Assembly: GCA_003725745.1 (NCBI GenBank)
Contig: RHDP01000001.1
Location: 4,286,501 to 4,350,500 of the forward strand
DNA: 64,000 nt
Direction of reading: 5' to 3'
Source: Streptomyces sp. I6
Lineage (GTDB): Bacteria; Actinomycetota; Actinomycetes; Streptomycetales; Streptomycetaceae
The position numbers and the translations under genes were made by a program. Below the pieces are notes generated by a model, which worked only from the letters and a program-made list of their open reading frames with translations, made no database searches and had not been told where the DNA came from. Below are positions 9,077 to 18,348 of this stretch, piece by piece. Numbering within the stretch: the stretch's first letter is position 1; the number at the start of each line of letters is the position of its first letter.

Positions 9077-10128
9077 ATGACCACACAAGCGACCACTGTT
9101 CCCGCCTACGCGGCACCCGCTGCGAAGGCCCCGCTGGAGCGCACCACCATCCCGCGGAGGGCGGTCGGTGAGCACGACGTCCTGATCGAGATCAAGTACG
9201 CCGGCATCTGCCACTCGGACATCCACCAGGCCCGCGACGGCTGGGGCGAGGGCCTCTTCCCGATGGTCCCCGGCCACGAGATCGCCGGTATCGTCACCGA
9301 GACCGGCCCCGGGGTCACCGGGTTCGCCGTCGGCGACCGCGTCGGCGTCGGCTGCATGGTGGACTCCTGCCGGGTCTGCGACAACTGCCGGGCCGGACTC
9401 CAGCAGCACTGCGCCGACGGCAGCGTCATGACGTACAACGCCCTCGACAAGAACGGGGAGCCCACGTACGGCGGCTACTCCACGCACATCGTCGTGGACG
9501 AGGCGTTCACCGTGCGGATCCCCGACGGGCTCTCCCTCGACGTGGCCGCACCGCTGCTGTGCGCCGGGATCACGGTCTACTCCCCGCTGCGGCACTGGAA
9601 CGCAGGGCCCGGCCTGAAGGTCGCCGTCGTCGGCCTCGGCGGTCTCGGCCACATGGCCGTCAAGATCGCGAATGCGCTCGGGGCGGAGGTGACCGTGCTG
9701 TCCCAGTCGCTGCGCAAGAAGGACGACGGGCTGTCGCTCGGCGCCCGGCACTACTACGCCACCAGCGACGACGCCACCTTCGAGGCCCTCGCCGGCACCT
9801 TCGACCTGATCATCAGCACCGTCTCGGCGCCGCTGCCCCTCGACAGGTTCCTGGGCCTGCTGAAGACGGACGGCACGATGGTGAACGTCGGCGCCCCCGA
9901 GGAGCCCGTCTCGCTGAACCTCTTCTCCCTGATCGGGGCCGCCGGGCCCTCGCCGGCTCCACGATCGGCGGCATCGCGGAAACCCAGGAGATGCTCGACT
10001 TCTGCGCCGAGCACGGCCTGGGCGCCGAGATCGAGCTGATCCGCGCGGACCAGGTCAACGAGGCCTACGAGCGGGTGCTGCGCAGCGATGTGCGCTACCG
10101 GTTCGTGATCGACACCGCCACCATCTGA
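9077..10128 (+). CDS. zinc-dependent alcohol dehydrogenase (MDR, cinnamyl-alcohol-dehydrogenase type), one frame break
   Basis: Cytoplasmic NAD(P)-dependent aldehyde/alcohol oxidoreductase. The catalytic zinc site is visible as GICHSDIH and GHEIAG. The structural zinc Cys cluster lies in the segment starting SCRVCDNC and ending QQHC, and the cofactor motif is [11 protein letters not shown]. The frame breaks at the GGGG run at 9935-9938. With one G added, the protein continues ...[16 protein letters not shown] and ends at 10128, giving 350 residues, the normal family length. Without the repair it would lack the last 60 residues. Divergent from the MmyB-like regulator, which probably controls it. 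A strong hairpin follows the stop. Confidence 0.93.
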
Positions 10129-10143
10129 TCGTCGTCGGCTTCA

Positions 10144-10179
10144 GGGGCCGTGCCGCCGGAAGACCGGCCGCACGGCCCC
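10144..10179 (+). terminator. hairpin after the alcohol dehydrogenase
   Basis: A 16 bp stem with one mismatch (10144-10159 with 10164-10179) and an AAGA loop, 15 bp after the stop codon. There is no T-tract, as usual for streptomycete terminators. Confidence 0.7.
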
Positions 10180-10203
10180 GAGCCCTGCGGGTACCCACCG
10201 GCC

Positions 10204-10404
10204 CGCTGCGCTGCCCGCCCTGCGCCGCGCCGTTTGTCCGCTGCCGTTCTGGCGACCGCTCCGGCCTTCCCGCTGCGCTGCCCGCCCTGCGCCGCGCCGT
10301 TTGTCCGCTGCCGTTCTGGCGACCGCTCCGGCCTTCCCGCTGCGCTGCCCGCCCTGCGCCGCGCCGTTTGTCCGCCGCCGTTCTGGCGACCGCCCCGGCC
10401 TTCC
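10204..10404. repeat. three tandem copies of a 67-bp unit
   Basis: Units start at 10204, 10271 and 10338. Copies 1 and 2 look identical and copy 3 differs at two or three positions. They occupy half of the 400 bp gap between the dehydrogenase and the two-component genes. The unit includes CGCGCCGTTTGTCCG, the only AT-containing patch. I see no coding function; translation in all frames is Arg/Ala/Pro-rich. Confidence 0.9.
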
Positions 10405-10528
10405 CGGCCGCTCGCCGGGCCGGCCGCACCCGTGCGGACGGCCGCCCTGCGGTTCACCCGCGCGGCCCACCGCCCGGCATGGTACGAATCGGACAGTGGT
10501 CTCACGGGGCACGGCGAGTGGAGCACGC

Positions 10529-11194
10529 GTGATCCGGGTAATGGTGGTCGACGACGAAGCCCTGATCCGCACGGGCTTCCAGCACATCCTCGACGCGGCC
10601 GGCGACATCGAGGTGGTGGCCGCGGTCCCCGGCGCCGAGGCCGTCCGGACCGCCGAGGAGACCCGCCCCGACGTCGTGCTGCTGGACATCCGGATGCCGG
10701 ACGTCGACGGGCTCACCGTCCTCGGCGGCCTGCGCCGCCTGCCGCACCCTCCCGTCGTCGCCATGCTCACGACGTTCGACATGGACGAGTACGTGGCGAC
10801 CGCCCTGCGCGCCGGCGCCGCCGGCTTCCTGCTCAAGGACACCGACCCCGAGGCCCTGCCGTTCCTGGTGCGGACCCTCGCCGACGGCGGCTCCGTCCTG
10901 TCCTCCAAGGTCACCCGGACCGTCGTGGACGGCTACCTCGACGCGGGCCCCGAGGAGACCGCCGTCCGCGGCATCGCCCGGCTGACCGACCGGGAGCGGG
11001 CCGTCCTCGTACTGATCGGCGAAGGACTGTCCAACGCCGACATCGCCGCCCGAATGCACCTCGGCACCGGCACGGTGAAGGACCACGTCAGCGCCATCCT
11101 CACCAAACTCGAAGTGGCGGGCCGCGTCCAGGCCGCCCTGCTCGCCGAGCGGGCCGGCCTGCTCAGGCAGCCCCGGGACCAGGAGGCGCCATGA
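10529..11194 (+). CDS. NarL/FixJ-family response regulator
   Basis: A 221-residue regulator. The receiver domain (1-120) has VVDDE, phosphoacceptor Asp in LLDIRMPDVDG and Lys in LLKDT. The C-terminal LuxR-type helix-turn-helix (about 148-205) reads LTDRERAVLVLIGEGLSNAD, with HLGTGTVKDHVSAILTKL after it. The GTG start at 10529 begins V-I-R-V-M-V-V-D-D-E, as is usual in the family. Its stop overlaps the kinase ATG (ATGA at 11191-11194), showing translational coupling to the partner kinase. Confidence 0.95.
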   Translation: MIRVMVVDDEALIRTGFQHILDAAGDIEVVAAVPGAEAVRTAEETRPDVVLLDIRMPDVDGLTVLGGLRRLPHPPVVAMLTTFDMDEYVATALRAGAAGFLLKDTDPEALPFLVRTLADGGSVLSSKVTRTVVDGYLDAGPEETAVRGIARLTDRERAVLVLIGEGLSNADIAARMHLGTGTVKDHVSAILTKLEVAGRVQAALLAERAGLLRQPRDQEAP

Positions 11195-12375
11195 CCTCCC
11201 GTCGAGTACCGCCCCCCTGATGGACGCCGTGCTGGTCGTCGCGGCGCTGCTCGACGTCTGGGTCAACGTCACCCCGGCCGAGCCGTTCCGCCTGGGCTTC
11301 GCCCTGGCCGCCGCGTTCGCGCTGGCGCTGCGCCGCCGGGTGCCGCTGCTCGTCTTCCTGATCACGCTGCCCGCCGTCGCCCTGAACGACGCCATCTTCG
11401 CCGGACTGGCCGCCCTCTACACCCTGGCCTCGCTGTCCCGCCGCCGGACCCTGCTCGTGCTCTGCGCGCTGGCCTTCACGCTCTGCGACATGACCTCGCT
11501 GCCGTCACCCGAGTTCGACCTGACGAAGACCGCCACCCTCATCACCCTCGGCTACACCGCCGCCACGGCGGCCGCCCCCGTCTTCCTCGGCCAGCTCGTC
11601 CAGACCCGGCGCGACCTCTCGCTGCGGCTGGCGGAGATCTCCGAGGCCCGGGACCACGAGCGGCTGTTGACCACCCAGACCGTCCTGGCCCGGGAACGGG
11701 CCCAGCTCGCCCGCGAGATGCACGACGTGGTCTCCCACCAGGTCAGCCTGATCGCCGTACGGGCCGGAGCACTCCAGGTCGGCACCCGCGACCCCGAGGT
11801 CAGGGACGCCGCGAGCACGATCCGCAGACTGAGCGTGCAGACCCTGGACGAACTGCGCCACATGGTCAGCGTGCTCCGGGCCTCCGGCGGGCGGCTCGCC
11901 GAACTCACCCCCCAGCCGTCCCTGGCGGACCTCCAGCGGCTCGTCGACGGCAGCGGTATCGAGGCCGAACTGCACACGGACCTGCCGCCCGGCGGAACCC
12001 CGCCGCACCCCCGCACGGAACCGGGCGGGAACGGCACCGGCCCGGGGCCGGCCGACGGCACCGAGGACCCGGACGGGCTCCCGCCGACCGTCCAGCGCGC
12101 CATCTACCGCACCGTCCAGGAGGCCCTGACCAACGTCCGCAAGCACGCGCCCGGCGCCACCGCCACGGTCCGGGTACGGCGCGACGGCGGCGCGGTCCGC
12201 GTCACGGTCACCAACACCGCCCCACCCGGCCCGCCCTGCCCTTCCCAGCGCCCACTACGGTCTGGTCGGCCTGCGCCAGCGTGCCGAGCTCCTGGGCGGC
12301 ACGTTCGACTCCGGCCCGACCGCGGACGGCGGCTACGAACTGCGGCTGGAACTCCCGGCACAGGGCCACCGCTGA
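11191..12375 (+). CDS. HisKA_3-type sensor histidine kinase (NarL partner), two frame breaks
   Basis: Membrane sensor kinase for the preceding regulator. The N-terminal half is a cluster of hydrophobic helices (about 10-130), then the dimerisation/H-box REMHDVVSHQVSLIAVRA with the phosphorylated His. The ATPase domain follows (TVQEALTNVRKHAPGA as the N-box, then HYGLVGLRQRAELLGG as the G-box). The start overlaps the regulator stop. As written, the ATG frame ends after nine codons in a C6 run (11212-11217); one added C joins it to the long frame beginning at 11220. A second break at about 12222-12245 needs one base removed, after which the protein reaches TGA at 12373-12375. Restored length is 394 residues. 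Confidence 0.85.
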
Positions 12376-12679
12376 GCGGGTCTCCTTCCGGGGGATGTCC
12401 CTGTTCGGCGGAGTACGGGCGCATCCGGGGCGGCGGCCGGGAGGCGCGCCAAGGCCACGGTCGCCCGCGGGGGTGCGGACCGCGTGGGCGAATGCCACCT
12501 CACCGGGCCGCGGTGCGGTGGCGGCACCGGGGCTGACCGCGACCGGGGAGAAGGCCGTCGCGGGTTCCGTGCGCGCTGTTCGGGCGGCTGACCTTCGCCC
12601 TCTGCGTGTGCGAGCCGGGTACGGAGAGGCGAGGGGGATAGGTTCGGTGACGGGACAACGCCCGAAATGAGGTTGGCTT
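12376..12679. other. intergenic stretch, nothing recognised
   Basis: About 300 bp of GC-rich sequence between the kinase and the next membrane protein. All apparent reading frames are Arg/Ala/Gly-rich and lack family features. The final 80 bp become less GC-rich and probably hold the promoter and GAGG ribosome site of the gene at 12680. Confidence 0.6.
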
Positions 12680-13461
12680 GTGGTGGTACTTCTCCAGGGG
12701 TACGCCTGGGTGGCCGGTGTCGTCGTCGTGCTGGGAACCCCGCCGTGGGCTTGGGGCTCCTGTTCCTGATTCGCCGTGCCTCCTCCAAGAGACCGTACCA
12801 ACCGCACAACGCCGTGCTCGCAGGCTGCCTGGGGTTCGTCGGGACGATCTACGCGATCACCTCCGTCTTCACGATGTTCCACGAGCTGGGCGGCTACGAC
12901 CGGCTGCGCCAGGACCTGCGGAAGGAGGCGTTCGTCGTCGCGTCGATCGCGATGGACAGCCCGGTCATGGGAGGTCCCGCACAGCAGAGGATCGAGGATG
13001 CGGTTCGTGCCTACAACGAGGCGGTGCTCGCCGAGTGGCCGCGCACGGCCCGCGGCGAGTTCAGTACGAGGGTCGAGACGGCGCGGAAGCAGCTGGTGGG
13101 CGAGCTGGCGGTGTTGCAGCCTCAGACGGAGGTGCAACGGACCTTCGTCAGCGAGGCCCTGAAGGCGGTCCAAGGGGCCACGGCGGGACAGGAGTACCAA
13201 CTGTTCGTCGCCCGGAGCGGTCTCCTGGAGGCCGTCGTGTGGTGCGCCCTCCTCGTCTCGGCCGCGGCGGCACTCCTCTTCTGCTGTCTGTTCCGCCTCC
13301 GGGAAGGGCGGTTGCAGGCCCTGCTGGTGACCGTGATCGGTCTGGTCGTGGGAAGCAACCTGTTTCTCGTCCTGGACCTGAGCTATCCCATGGCCGGCCT
13401 CCTTTCGGTCAGTCCGGACGGATACGCGGAGGTGATGGATCTCTTCCTCCGGAGGCCGTGA
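12680..13461 (+). CDS. DUF4239-like integral membrane protein, one frame break
   Basis: A 260-residue membrane protein once restored. It has an N-terminal helix (VLLQGYAWVAGVVVVLGTP then AVGLGLLFLIRR), a second helix near 40-65, a soluble middle with charged helices (about 70-180) and two C-terminal helices. The pattern matches DUF4239 proteins, distant relatives of bestrophin-like channels; function is not established. The first helix is in a different frame from the rest: the break is at CCCC 12738-12741 and one extra C joins them. Start GTG at 12680 with GAGG upstream; GTG 12683 is equally possible. Confidence 0.7.
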
Positions 13462-13621
13462 ACCCGAGACCGCACGTCACGGACCCGGCCTCCGGAGGAG
13501 GCCTCGCGCGCCGGACGTCGGTCGCGGGATGTGCGCGGGACGTGGAGAGCGTGGCCGAGGGGCGTGATCCGGGGCGCCGATCTGCGGTCAACCGCACTGC
13601 GGCGACAGAATCCGTGGCCGA

Positions 13622-14298
13622 CTACTTCTCCGTGGTGCCCGGCCCGGCCGCGACGCCCGTCGGGCAGGAGACGCCCGTCCCGCCGATGCCGCAGTAGCCC
13701 GCCGGGTTCTTGTCGAGGTACTGCTGGTGGTATCCCTCGGCCGGGTAGAAGGGCCGGCCCTCCGCGGGCAGGACCTCCGTCGTGATCACGCCGTGGCCCG
13801 CGCCCGTCAGCACCTTCTGGTAGGCGTCGCGCGAGGCCTCCGCGGCGCCGGCCTGGGCCGGGGTGTGGGTGTAGACCGCCGAGCGGTAGTGCGTGCCCAC
13901 GTCGTTGCCCTGGCGGAAGCCCTGGGTCGGGTCGTGGGCCTCCCAGAAGACCTTCAGCAGCTGTGCGTAGGAGACGACCGACGGGTCGTACACGACGCGC
14001 ACGGCCTCGGTGTGACCGGTCAGGCCCGAGCAGACCTCTTCGTACGTCGGGTGGGGGTGTAGCCGCCCTGGTAGCCGACGAGCGTGGTCCACACGCCCTC
14101 GGTCTGCCAGAACGTGCGCTCGGCGCCCCAGAAGCAGCCCAGCCCGAAGTCGGCGACCTCAAGGCCCTCGGGGTAGGGGCCCAGGAGGGGGTTGCCGAGG
14201 ACGGTGTGCCGGGAGGGGACGTCGAACTCGGGGGTTTCGCGACCGCGCAGGGCCTGGGCGGGGGTGGGCAGCTCAGGGACGCGGCGGTTCAGGAACAT
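13622..14298 (-). CDS. msrA: peptide methionine-(S)-S-oxide reductase MsrA, one frame break
   Basis: Repairs oxidised methionine in proteins. The N-terminal part carries [10 protein letters not shown] with the catalytic Cys at residue 55, and the C-terminal part carries the recycling-cysteine region [15 protein letters not shown]. The two halves lie in different frames: the break is in the GGGGG run at 14053-14057 (plus strand), and one added base gives [12 protein letters not shown], the standard sequence. Restored length is 225 residues, normal for actinobacterial MsrA. ATG at 14296-14298, with GGAG upstream. A hairpin separates it from the membrane protein upstream. Confidence 0.95.
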
Positions 14299-14338
14299 GC
14301 GAATCTCCTCCGGGAGTGGTTGCACCCACCACAACGCC

Positions 14339-14373
14339 CACCGGGCCCGCGGGATTCCCCCGCGGGCCCGGTG
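14339..14373 (-). terminator. hairpin between the membrane protein gene and msrA
   Basis: Perfect 15 bp stem (14339-14353 with 14359-14373) and 5-base loop, 19 bp beyond the stop of the gene at 14392-15498. Confidence 0.75.
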
Positions 14374-14391
14374 CGGCCGGTCGTCCCGGCC

Positions 14392-15498
14392 TCAGTGCGG
14401 CAGCGTCGCGGGGCTGCCGCCGTTCGCCTCGTAGCCCGCGACCGCGAGTGCCCGGAAGACCGCGTACTCCCCGGCCGGGTCGCTGCCGTGGGTCCAGGGC
14501 AGGGCGCCGACGTGGCCGTCGACCCGGACGAGCTGGTGCATGGCCTCGGCCCAGCGCTCGGACCTGACCAGGAAGAAGATCAGCAGATGGCGGACGTGGG
14601 GGAGGACGGGGTGGTCCTCGGGCGCGTGGTGCGCGGCGTGCAGCGCGCCCTCCACGGCCCTGCCGACGACCGCGCTCTGGTAGAAGCCGGACACCAGGTT
14701 GACCTCGGGCAGGTGCTCGAAGACGGCGAACAGCGGCAGCGCGGAGAGCAGCGAGCCCTTGGGCGCGCGGGCCGCCGAGGTGGTGGCGAAGTGGTCGGCC
14801 TCCTCCCGGGAGCCGTGCCACTTCTCGCACCAGTAGTGCAGGGCGGCCAGGTGGGCGCCCATGTGCGCGGGGGCACGGTCGATCACCTTCGCCCAGAGCT
14901 GGTCGAACTGCTCCGGGGAGTAGCCGAGCCCGCGGGCCACGGCCAGCTCGACGATGTACGGGACGGGGTCCCCGGGTGCCAGCAGGGCGGCTTCCCCGCA
15001 GACCGAGCGGGCCTCCTCCAGGATGATCCGGAAGTCGTCGCTGCCGGCCCCACCGGACGCCCGCCAGGCCTGCTGCACCAGGAACTCCGCCTGGACGGCG
15101 GCGCCGCCCGCGTCCTTCGGCGACTCCGTGCGCCAGGCGCGCAGCCACGATCCCCCGGTCCCGGGCTGCTGCTGGAGTTCCAGCGACGCGGCGCCCGCGA
15201 ACGCCTGTACCCGCTGCCAGCGCCGCTCGCTCTCCTTCCCGGTGCCCGCGAGCAGCTGGGACGCGGCCCGCCAGTCCTGGGTGCGCTGCACCAGATCGAG
15301 TACGTCGAGGAGGTCCTGGTCGGGTCCGGGCAGCCGCAGGTCGAGCTCCTCCTGGCGGACGAATCCGTAGGTCGCGGGGTCGGCGGCGTCGGGCGAGCCG
15401 GGCATGACCTGCCGTACGGCGTGGCGGCGGCGCATCACGAACGGGCCGATCGCCGCGGCCAGCAGTCCCAGCGCGATCAGGAACCAGAGAATCTCCAT
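14392..15498 (-). CDS. membrane-anchored protein with helical-repeat body (unknown function)
   Basis: A 368-residue protein with one N-terminal transmembrane helix (ILWFLIALGLLAAAIGPFV) and a basic stop-transfer (RRRHAVR); the rest would be cytoplasmic. The body is almost entirely alpha-helical with Trp/Ala/Leu-rich segments of TPR-like spacing, but I cannot assign a domain. It sits between msrA and the cystathionine gamma-synthase gene, a position it seems to hold in other streptomycetes from memory. ATG at 15496-15498. It is divergent from metB with a 152 bp gap. Confidence 0.75.
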   Translation of the reverse strand: MEILWFLIALGLLAAAIGPFVMRRRHAVRQVMPGSPDAADPATYGFVRQEELDLRLPGPDQDLLDVLDLVQRTQDWRAASQLLAGTGKESERRWQRVQAFAGAASLELQQQPGTGGSWLRAWRTESPKDAGGAAVQAEFLVQQAWRASGGAGSDDFRIILEEARSVCGEAALLAPGDPVPYIVELAVARGLGYSPEQFDQLWAKVIDRAPAHMGAHLAALHYWCEKWHGSREEADHFATTSAARAPKGSLLSALPLFAVFEHLPEVNLVSGFYQSAVVGRAVEGALHAAHHAPEDHPVLPHVRHLLIFFLVRSERWAEAMHQLVRVDGHVGALPWTHGSDPAGEYAVFRALAVAGYEANGGSPATLPH

Positions 15499-15650
15499 GG
15501 GGCCATTGTCCCGGACGGCGACGCGGTGAGAACGAGCCGGGGACTGCGGTGGGGCCCGGCTGGGGAGCGCCGCCGGAACCGGTCGGGCGGGGCGGCGGAA
15601 ACCGGCCGGGCGGGACCGAGCGGCCCGGTGGGGGACTACCCTCGGGTCGC

Positions 15651-16798
15651 ATGACTGACCAGGACGGTTTTGAGACCCTCGCCATCCATGCGGGCAACAC
15701 CGCCGACCCGCTGACCGGCGCGGTCGTCCCGCCCATCTACCAGGTGTCCACCTACAAGCAGGACGGTGTGGGCGGACTGCGCGGCGGTTACGAGTACAGC
15801 CGCAGTGCCAACCCGACCCGTACGGCGCTGGAGGAGAACCTCGCTGCGCTGGAGGGCGGCCGCCGCGGCCTCGCCTTCGCCTCCGGGCTCGCCGCCGAGG
15901 ACTGCCTGCTGCGCGCGCTTCTGGTGCCGGGGGACCATGTGGTGATCCCGAACGACGCCTACGGCGGAACGTTCCGGCTGTTCGCCAAGGTGGTGCAGCG
16001 CTGGGGCGTGGAGTACTCGGTGGCGGACACCTCCGACGCCGCCTCGGTGGGCGCCGCCCTCACCGACCGTACGAAGGTGATCTGGGTCGAGACCCCGTCC
16101 AACCCGCTGCTCGGCATCACCGACATCGCCGCCGTCGCGGACATCGCCCGCACGGCCGGGGCGAAGCTCGTCGTGGACAACACCTTCGCCAGCCCCTACC
16201 TCCAGCAGCCGCTCGCGCTCGGCGCCGACGTGGTCGTCCACTCGCTCACCAAGTACATGGGCGGGCACTCGGACGTCGTCGGCGGGGCGCTGGTCGCGGC
16301 CGACGCCGGCCTCGGCGAGGAGCTGGCGTACCACCAGAACGCGATGGGCGCGGTGGCCGGGCCGTTCGACTCGTGGATCGTGCTGCGCGGCATCAAGACG
16401 CTCGCGGTCCGGATGGACCGCCACTGCGAGAACGCGGCGCGGGTCGCGGAGATGCTCGGCGGTCATCCGAAGGTGGCACGTGTGCTGTACCCGGGGTTGG
16501 AGGAGCACCCGGGCACGAGATCGCGGCCAAGCAGATGAAGCGTTTCGGCGGGATGGTCTCGTTCCAGGTCCACGGTGGCGAGGAGGCGGCCGTGGAGGTC
16601 TGCAACCGCGCCAGGCTGTTCACTCTCGGTGAGTCCCTGGGCGGCGTCGAGTCCCTGATCGAGCACCCGGGCAGGATGACCCACGCCAGTGTCGCCGGCT
16701 CCGCGCTGGAGGTCCCGGCGGACCTGGTACGGCTGTCGGTGGGCATCGAGTCGGCGGACGACCTGCTGGCCGACCTTCAGCAGGCGCTCGGCCGTTGA
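15651..16798 (+). CDS. metB: cystathionine gamma-synthase (PLP enzyme), one frame break
   Basis: PLP-dependent enzyme of the Cys/Met transsulfuration family: it joins an O-acylhomoserine to cysteine to make cystathionine, or runs the related gamma-lyase reaction. Visible features are the substrate/PLP region YEYSRSANPTRTALE, the PLP contacts around VVDNTFASPYLQQPL and the Schiff-base lysine in HSLTKYMGGHSD. The C-terminal SLGGVESLIEHP is the family active-site loop. The frame breaks near 16511-16514; one added base gives EEHPGHEIAAKQM and a 382-residue protein. Synthase and gamma-lyase cannot be separated with certainty from sequence alone. The synthase label follows usage for Streptomyces homologues. 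Confidence 0.9.
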
Positions 16799-16953
16799 CC
16801 GGCGGGGCCGTGTGTCCGGACTGCGCGTCCGGGGCTTCGGCTCCTCCGCGCCTTCGGGTGCCCGGCCCTCCGTGCGGCGGGGGGTGAGCGGCCCGGCACG
16901 CGTACCCGGCCGGGGAGGGGAGTGGACGGCCCGGCAGCTCTTCCGCCGGGAAC

Positions 16954-17042
16954 GACTCGAGTGGGCCGTCCGCTCGAGTGGACAGCTGGCTTGAGCGGAC
17001 GGTCGGCTTGAGCGGACGGTTGGCTCGAGTGGGCCGTCCGGC
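16954..17042. repeat. 17-bp direct repeats in the gap after metB
   Basis: GGCTTGAGCGGACGGTC at 16988-17004 is repeated at 17005-17021 with one change, and a diverged copy (GGCTCGAGTGGGCCGTC) follows at 17022. Related half-units occur at 16954-16985. The 318 bp gap (16799-17116) contains no gene that I can support. Confidence 0.8.
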
Positions 17043-17116
17043 CTTCCGCGCGGCCCGGCCCGGGTGTGCGGCCCCTTGCGTGACGCGGTGTGCGGGCAAG
17101 CCCGGTTGACCGTGTG

Positions 17117-17308
17117 TCAGGTACCGGCCTTCTCTTCCTCGAGTATTCCGCGGATCTGCTCGCGGAGTTCGGGCGACTCCGCGTGGCCGTGGACGGAGAC
17201 GGCGTGGTCGGTCGCGGCCCGCAGGACTTCGTCCTCCTCACCCGCGATGGTGAGGGTGCAGCCGGTCTCGCTCGGGAACTTGCGGCAGTCGGCAACTTTT
17301 CTGGTCAT
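17117..17308 (-). CDS. DUF1059 family small protein
   Basis: A 63-residue soluble protein that looks complete. The sequence has the DUF1059 layout: DCRKFPSETGCTLTI, an acidic turn with EEDEVLRAATDHAVSVHGH, then ELREQIRGIL. Function is unknown; members are small, widespread proteins in Actinobacteria. ATG at 17306-17308 with a strong AGGAGGT ribosome site. The sigma-factor and membrane-protein genes upstream on the same strand are separated by a 245 bp repeat-filled gap, so this is probably its own transcript. Confidence 0.88.
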   Translation of the reverse strand: MTRKVADCRKFPSETGCTLTIAGEEDEVLRAATDHAVSVHGHAESPELREQIRGILEEEKAGT

Positions 17309-17394
17309 GGCGACCTCCTGGTGCTGAGGCGTTGCGCCGCTGGTTCCAGGATAGGTCCGGCCGGTCCGATCGTCGGGCTGCTCCGGCCGTCGGC

Positions 17395-17545
17395 TCGCTC
17401 CGGGCGTTCCGGGCTCTCCGGTCTGTCCGGACGTTCCGGGCGTTCCGGGCTCTCCGAGCGTTCCCAGCGTTCCGGGATCTCCGGGCGCTCCGGGCGGGCT
17501 GGCCGGTCCGCTCGTCGGCTCGCTCCGGTCGGTCCGGCCGGTCGG
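17395..17545. repeat. degenerate CGTTCCGGG-type short repeats
   Basis: Many tandem variants of a 9-10 bp unit (CGTTCCGGG, CTCTCCGGG, GGTCCGGCC) fill the 245 bp gap between the DUF1059 gene and the small membrane protein gene. No gene is seen here. Confidence 0.7.
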
Positions 17546-17553
17546 TCCGGCCT

Positions 17554-17805
17554 TCACCAGCCGTCGATCTCCGGGGTGGTCGCCGAGGGCGGTACGGCCC
17601 ACGGCTCGACGGCCGCCGCCCACACCGCGAAGCCGATCGCCGCCGCCAGCAGCAGCGCGCACCCCAGACGGTGGAGCGTGCGGCGCCGGCGGCGCAGCCG
17701 GGCACCGCGGCGGGCCGCCCGGACGTGCAGGTCGGCCGGTACCGGCGGGTGCGGGAGGTCCAGGATGCGCCGGACCTCCTCCTCCTTGCGCCCCGGGCGG
17801 CTCAT
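17554..17805 (-). CDS. small single-pass membrane protein coupled to a sigma factor
   Basis: An 83-residue protein: an Arg-rich cytoplasmic N-terminal half (RKEEEVRRILDLPHPPVP, then RRGARLRRRRRTL), one transmembrane helix (CALLLAAAIGFAVWAAAV) and a short outside tail. ATG at 17803-17805 overlaps the stop of the SigE-family sigma gene (ATGA), so both are made together. By position it could be an anti-sigma or membrane-tether partner, but it lacks a recognisable zinc anti-sigma motif, so that is inference only. Confidence 0.75.
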   Translation of the reverse strand: MSRPGRKEEEVRRILDLPHPPVPADLHVRAARRGARLRRRRRTLHRLGCALLLAAAIGFAVWAAAVEPWAVPPSATTPEIDGW

Positions 17806-18317
17806 CGGACGTCCGTACGGTCGCCGGTCCAGCGCGGTGCGCGCAGCCGGGGCGGCCGGGTGCTGCGCAGCAGGGATACCGCTCGGGTGCCGAGCGCACG
17901 GACCCGCTCCGGCGGAAGCCCCAGCAGGGCGGCCGTCTGCTCCTCGGGCACGCCCTCGTACAGCGTCAGCACCACGACGAGGCGTTCCTGCGGACCGAGC
18001 CGGGCCAGCACCCCGTACTCCGTGCCGGTGTCCCAGGTGCGGGCGCGGCGGTGCAGGCGCCAGGCGCCGCGTGCGAAGCGGGCGACCAGCTCCTGGCGGG
18101 TGCGGTCGTAGGGGTCCTCGTCCCGCAGCCGGTCCCACTGCGCGTAGAGCCGGGCCAGCGCGCCGACCAGCAGTTGCTGCGCCCGGGGGCACCGGGCGGA
18201 GGGTTCCGCGGTCAGCAGGGCCGCGACGTGCAGCAGCCGGCCACCGGCCCCCGCGACGAACGCCTCGAACTCGCGGGCGCGGCGACCGGCGGGCGTGGAC
18301 TGCCGGCTCTCGCGCAC
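17802..18317 (-). CDS. SigE-family ECF-like sigma-70 factor
   Basis: A 171-residue protein of the actinobacterial SigE-like sigma group. It starts in the family style (EFEAFVAGAGGRLLHVAALLT). A weak region 2 follows (QQLLVGALARLYAQWDRLRDEDPYDRTRQELV), and region 4 reads LARLGPQERLVVVLTLYEGV with EEQTAALLGLPPERVRALGTR after it. The region 2 DNA-contact part is less conserved than in true ECF factors, so it may be a divergent or specialised member. GTG at 18315-18317 is the only plausible start. The downstream membrane protein overlaps by 4 bp. Confidence 0.8.
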   Translation of the reverse strand: MRESRQSTPAGRRAREFEAFVAGAGGRLLHVAALLTAEPSARCPRAQQLLVGALARLYAQWDRLRDEDPYDRTRQELVARFARGAWRLHRRARTWDTGTEYGVLARLGPQERLVVVLTLYEGVPEEQTAALLGLPPERVRALGTRAVSLLRSTRPPRLRAPRWTGDRTDVR

Positions 18318-18348
18318 GTCCTCATATCAGGGCAGGTGGGGGTCCCGG

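Noticed and set aside
10204-10404. The 67-bp triplicate as a CRISPR array
   Set aside because: The copies are directly adjacent with no unique spacers, and no cas genes lie nearby.
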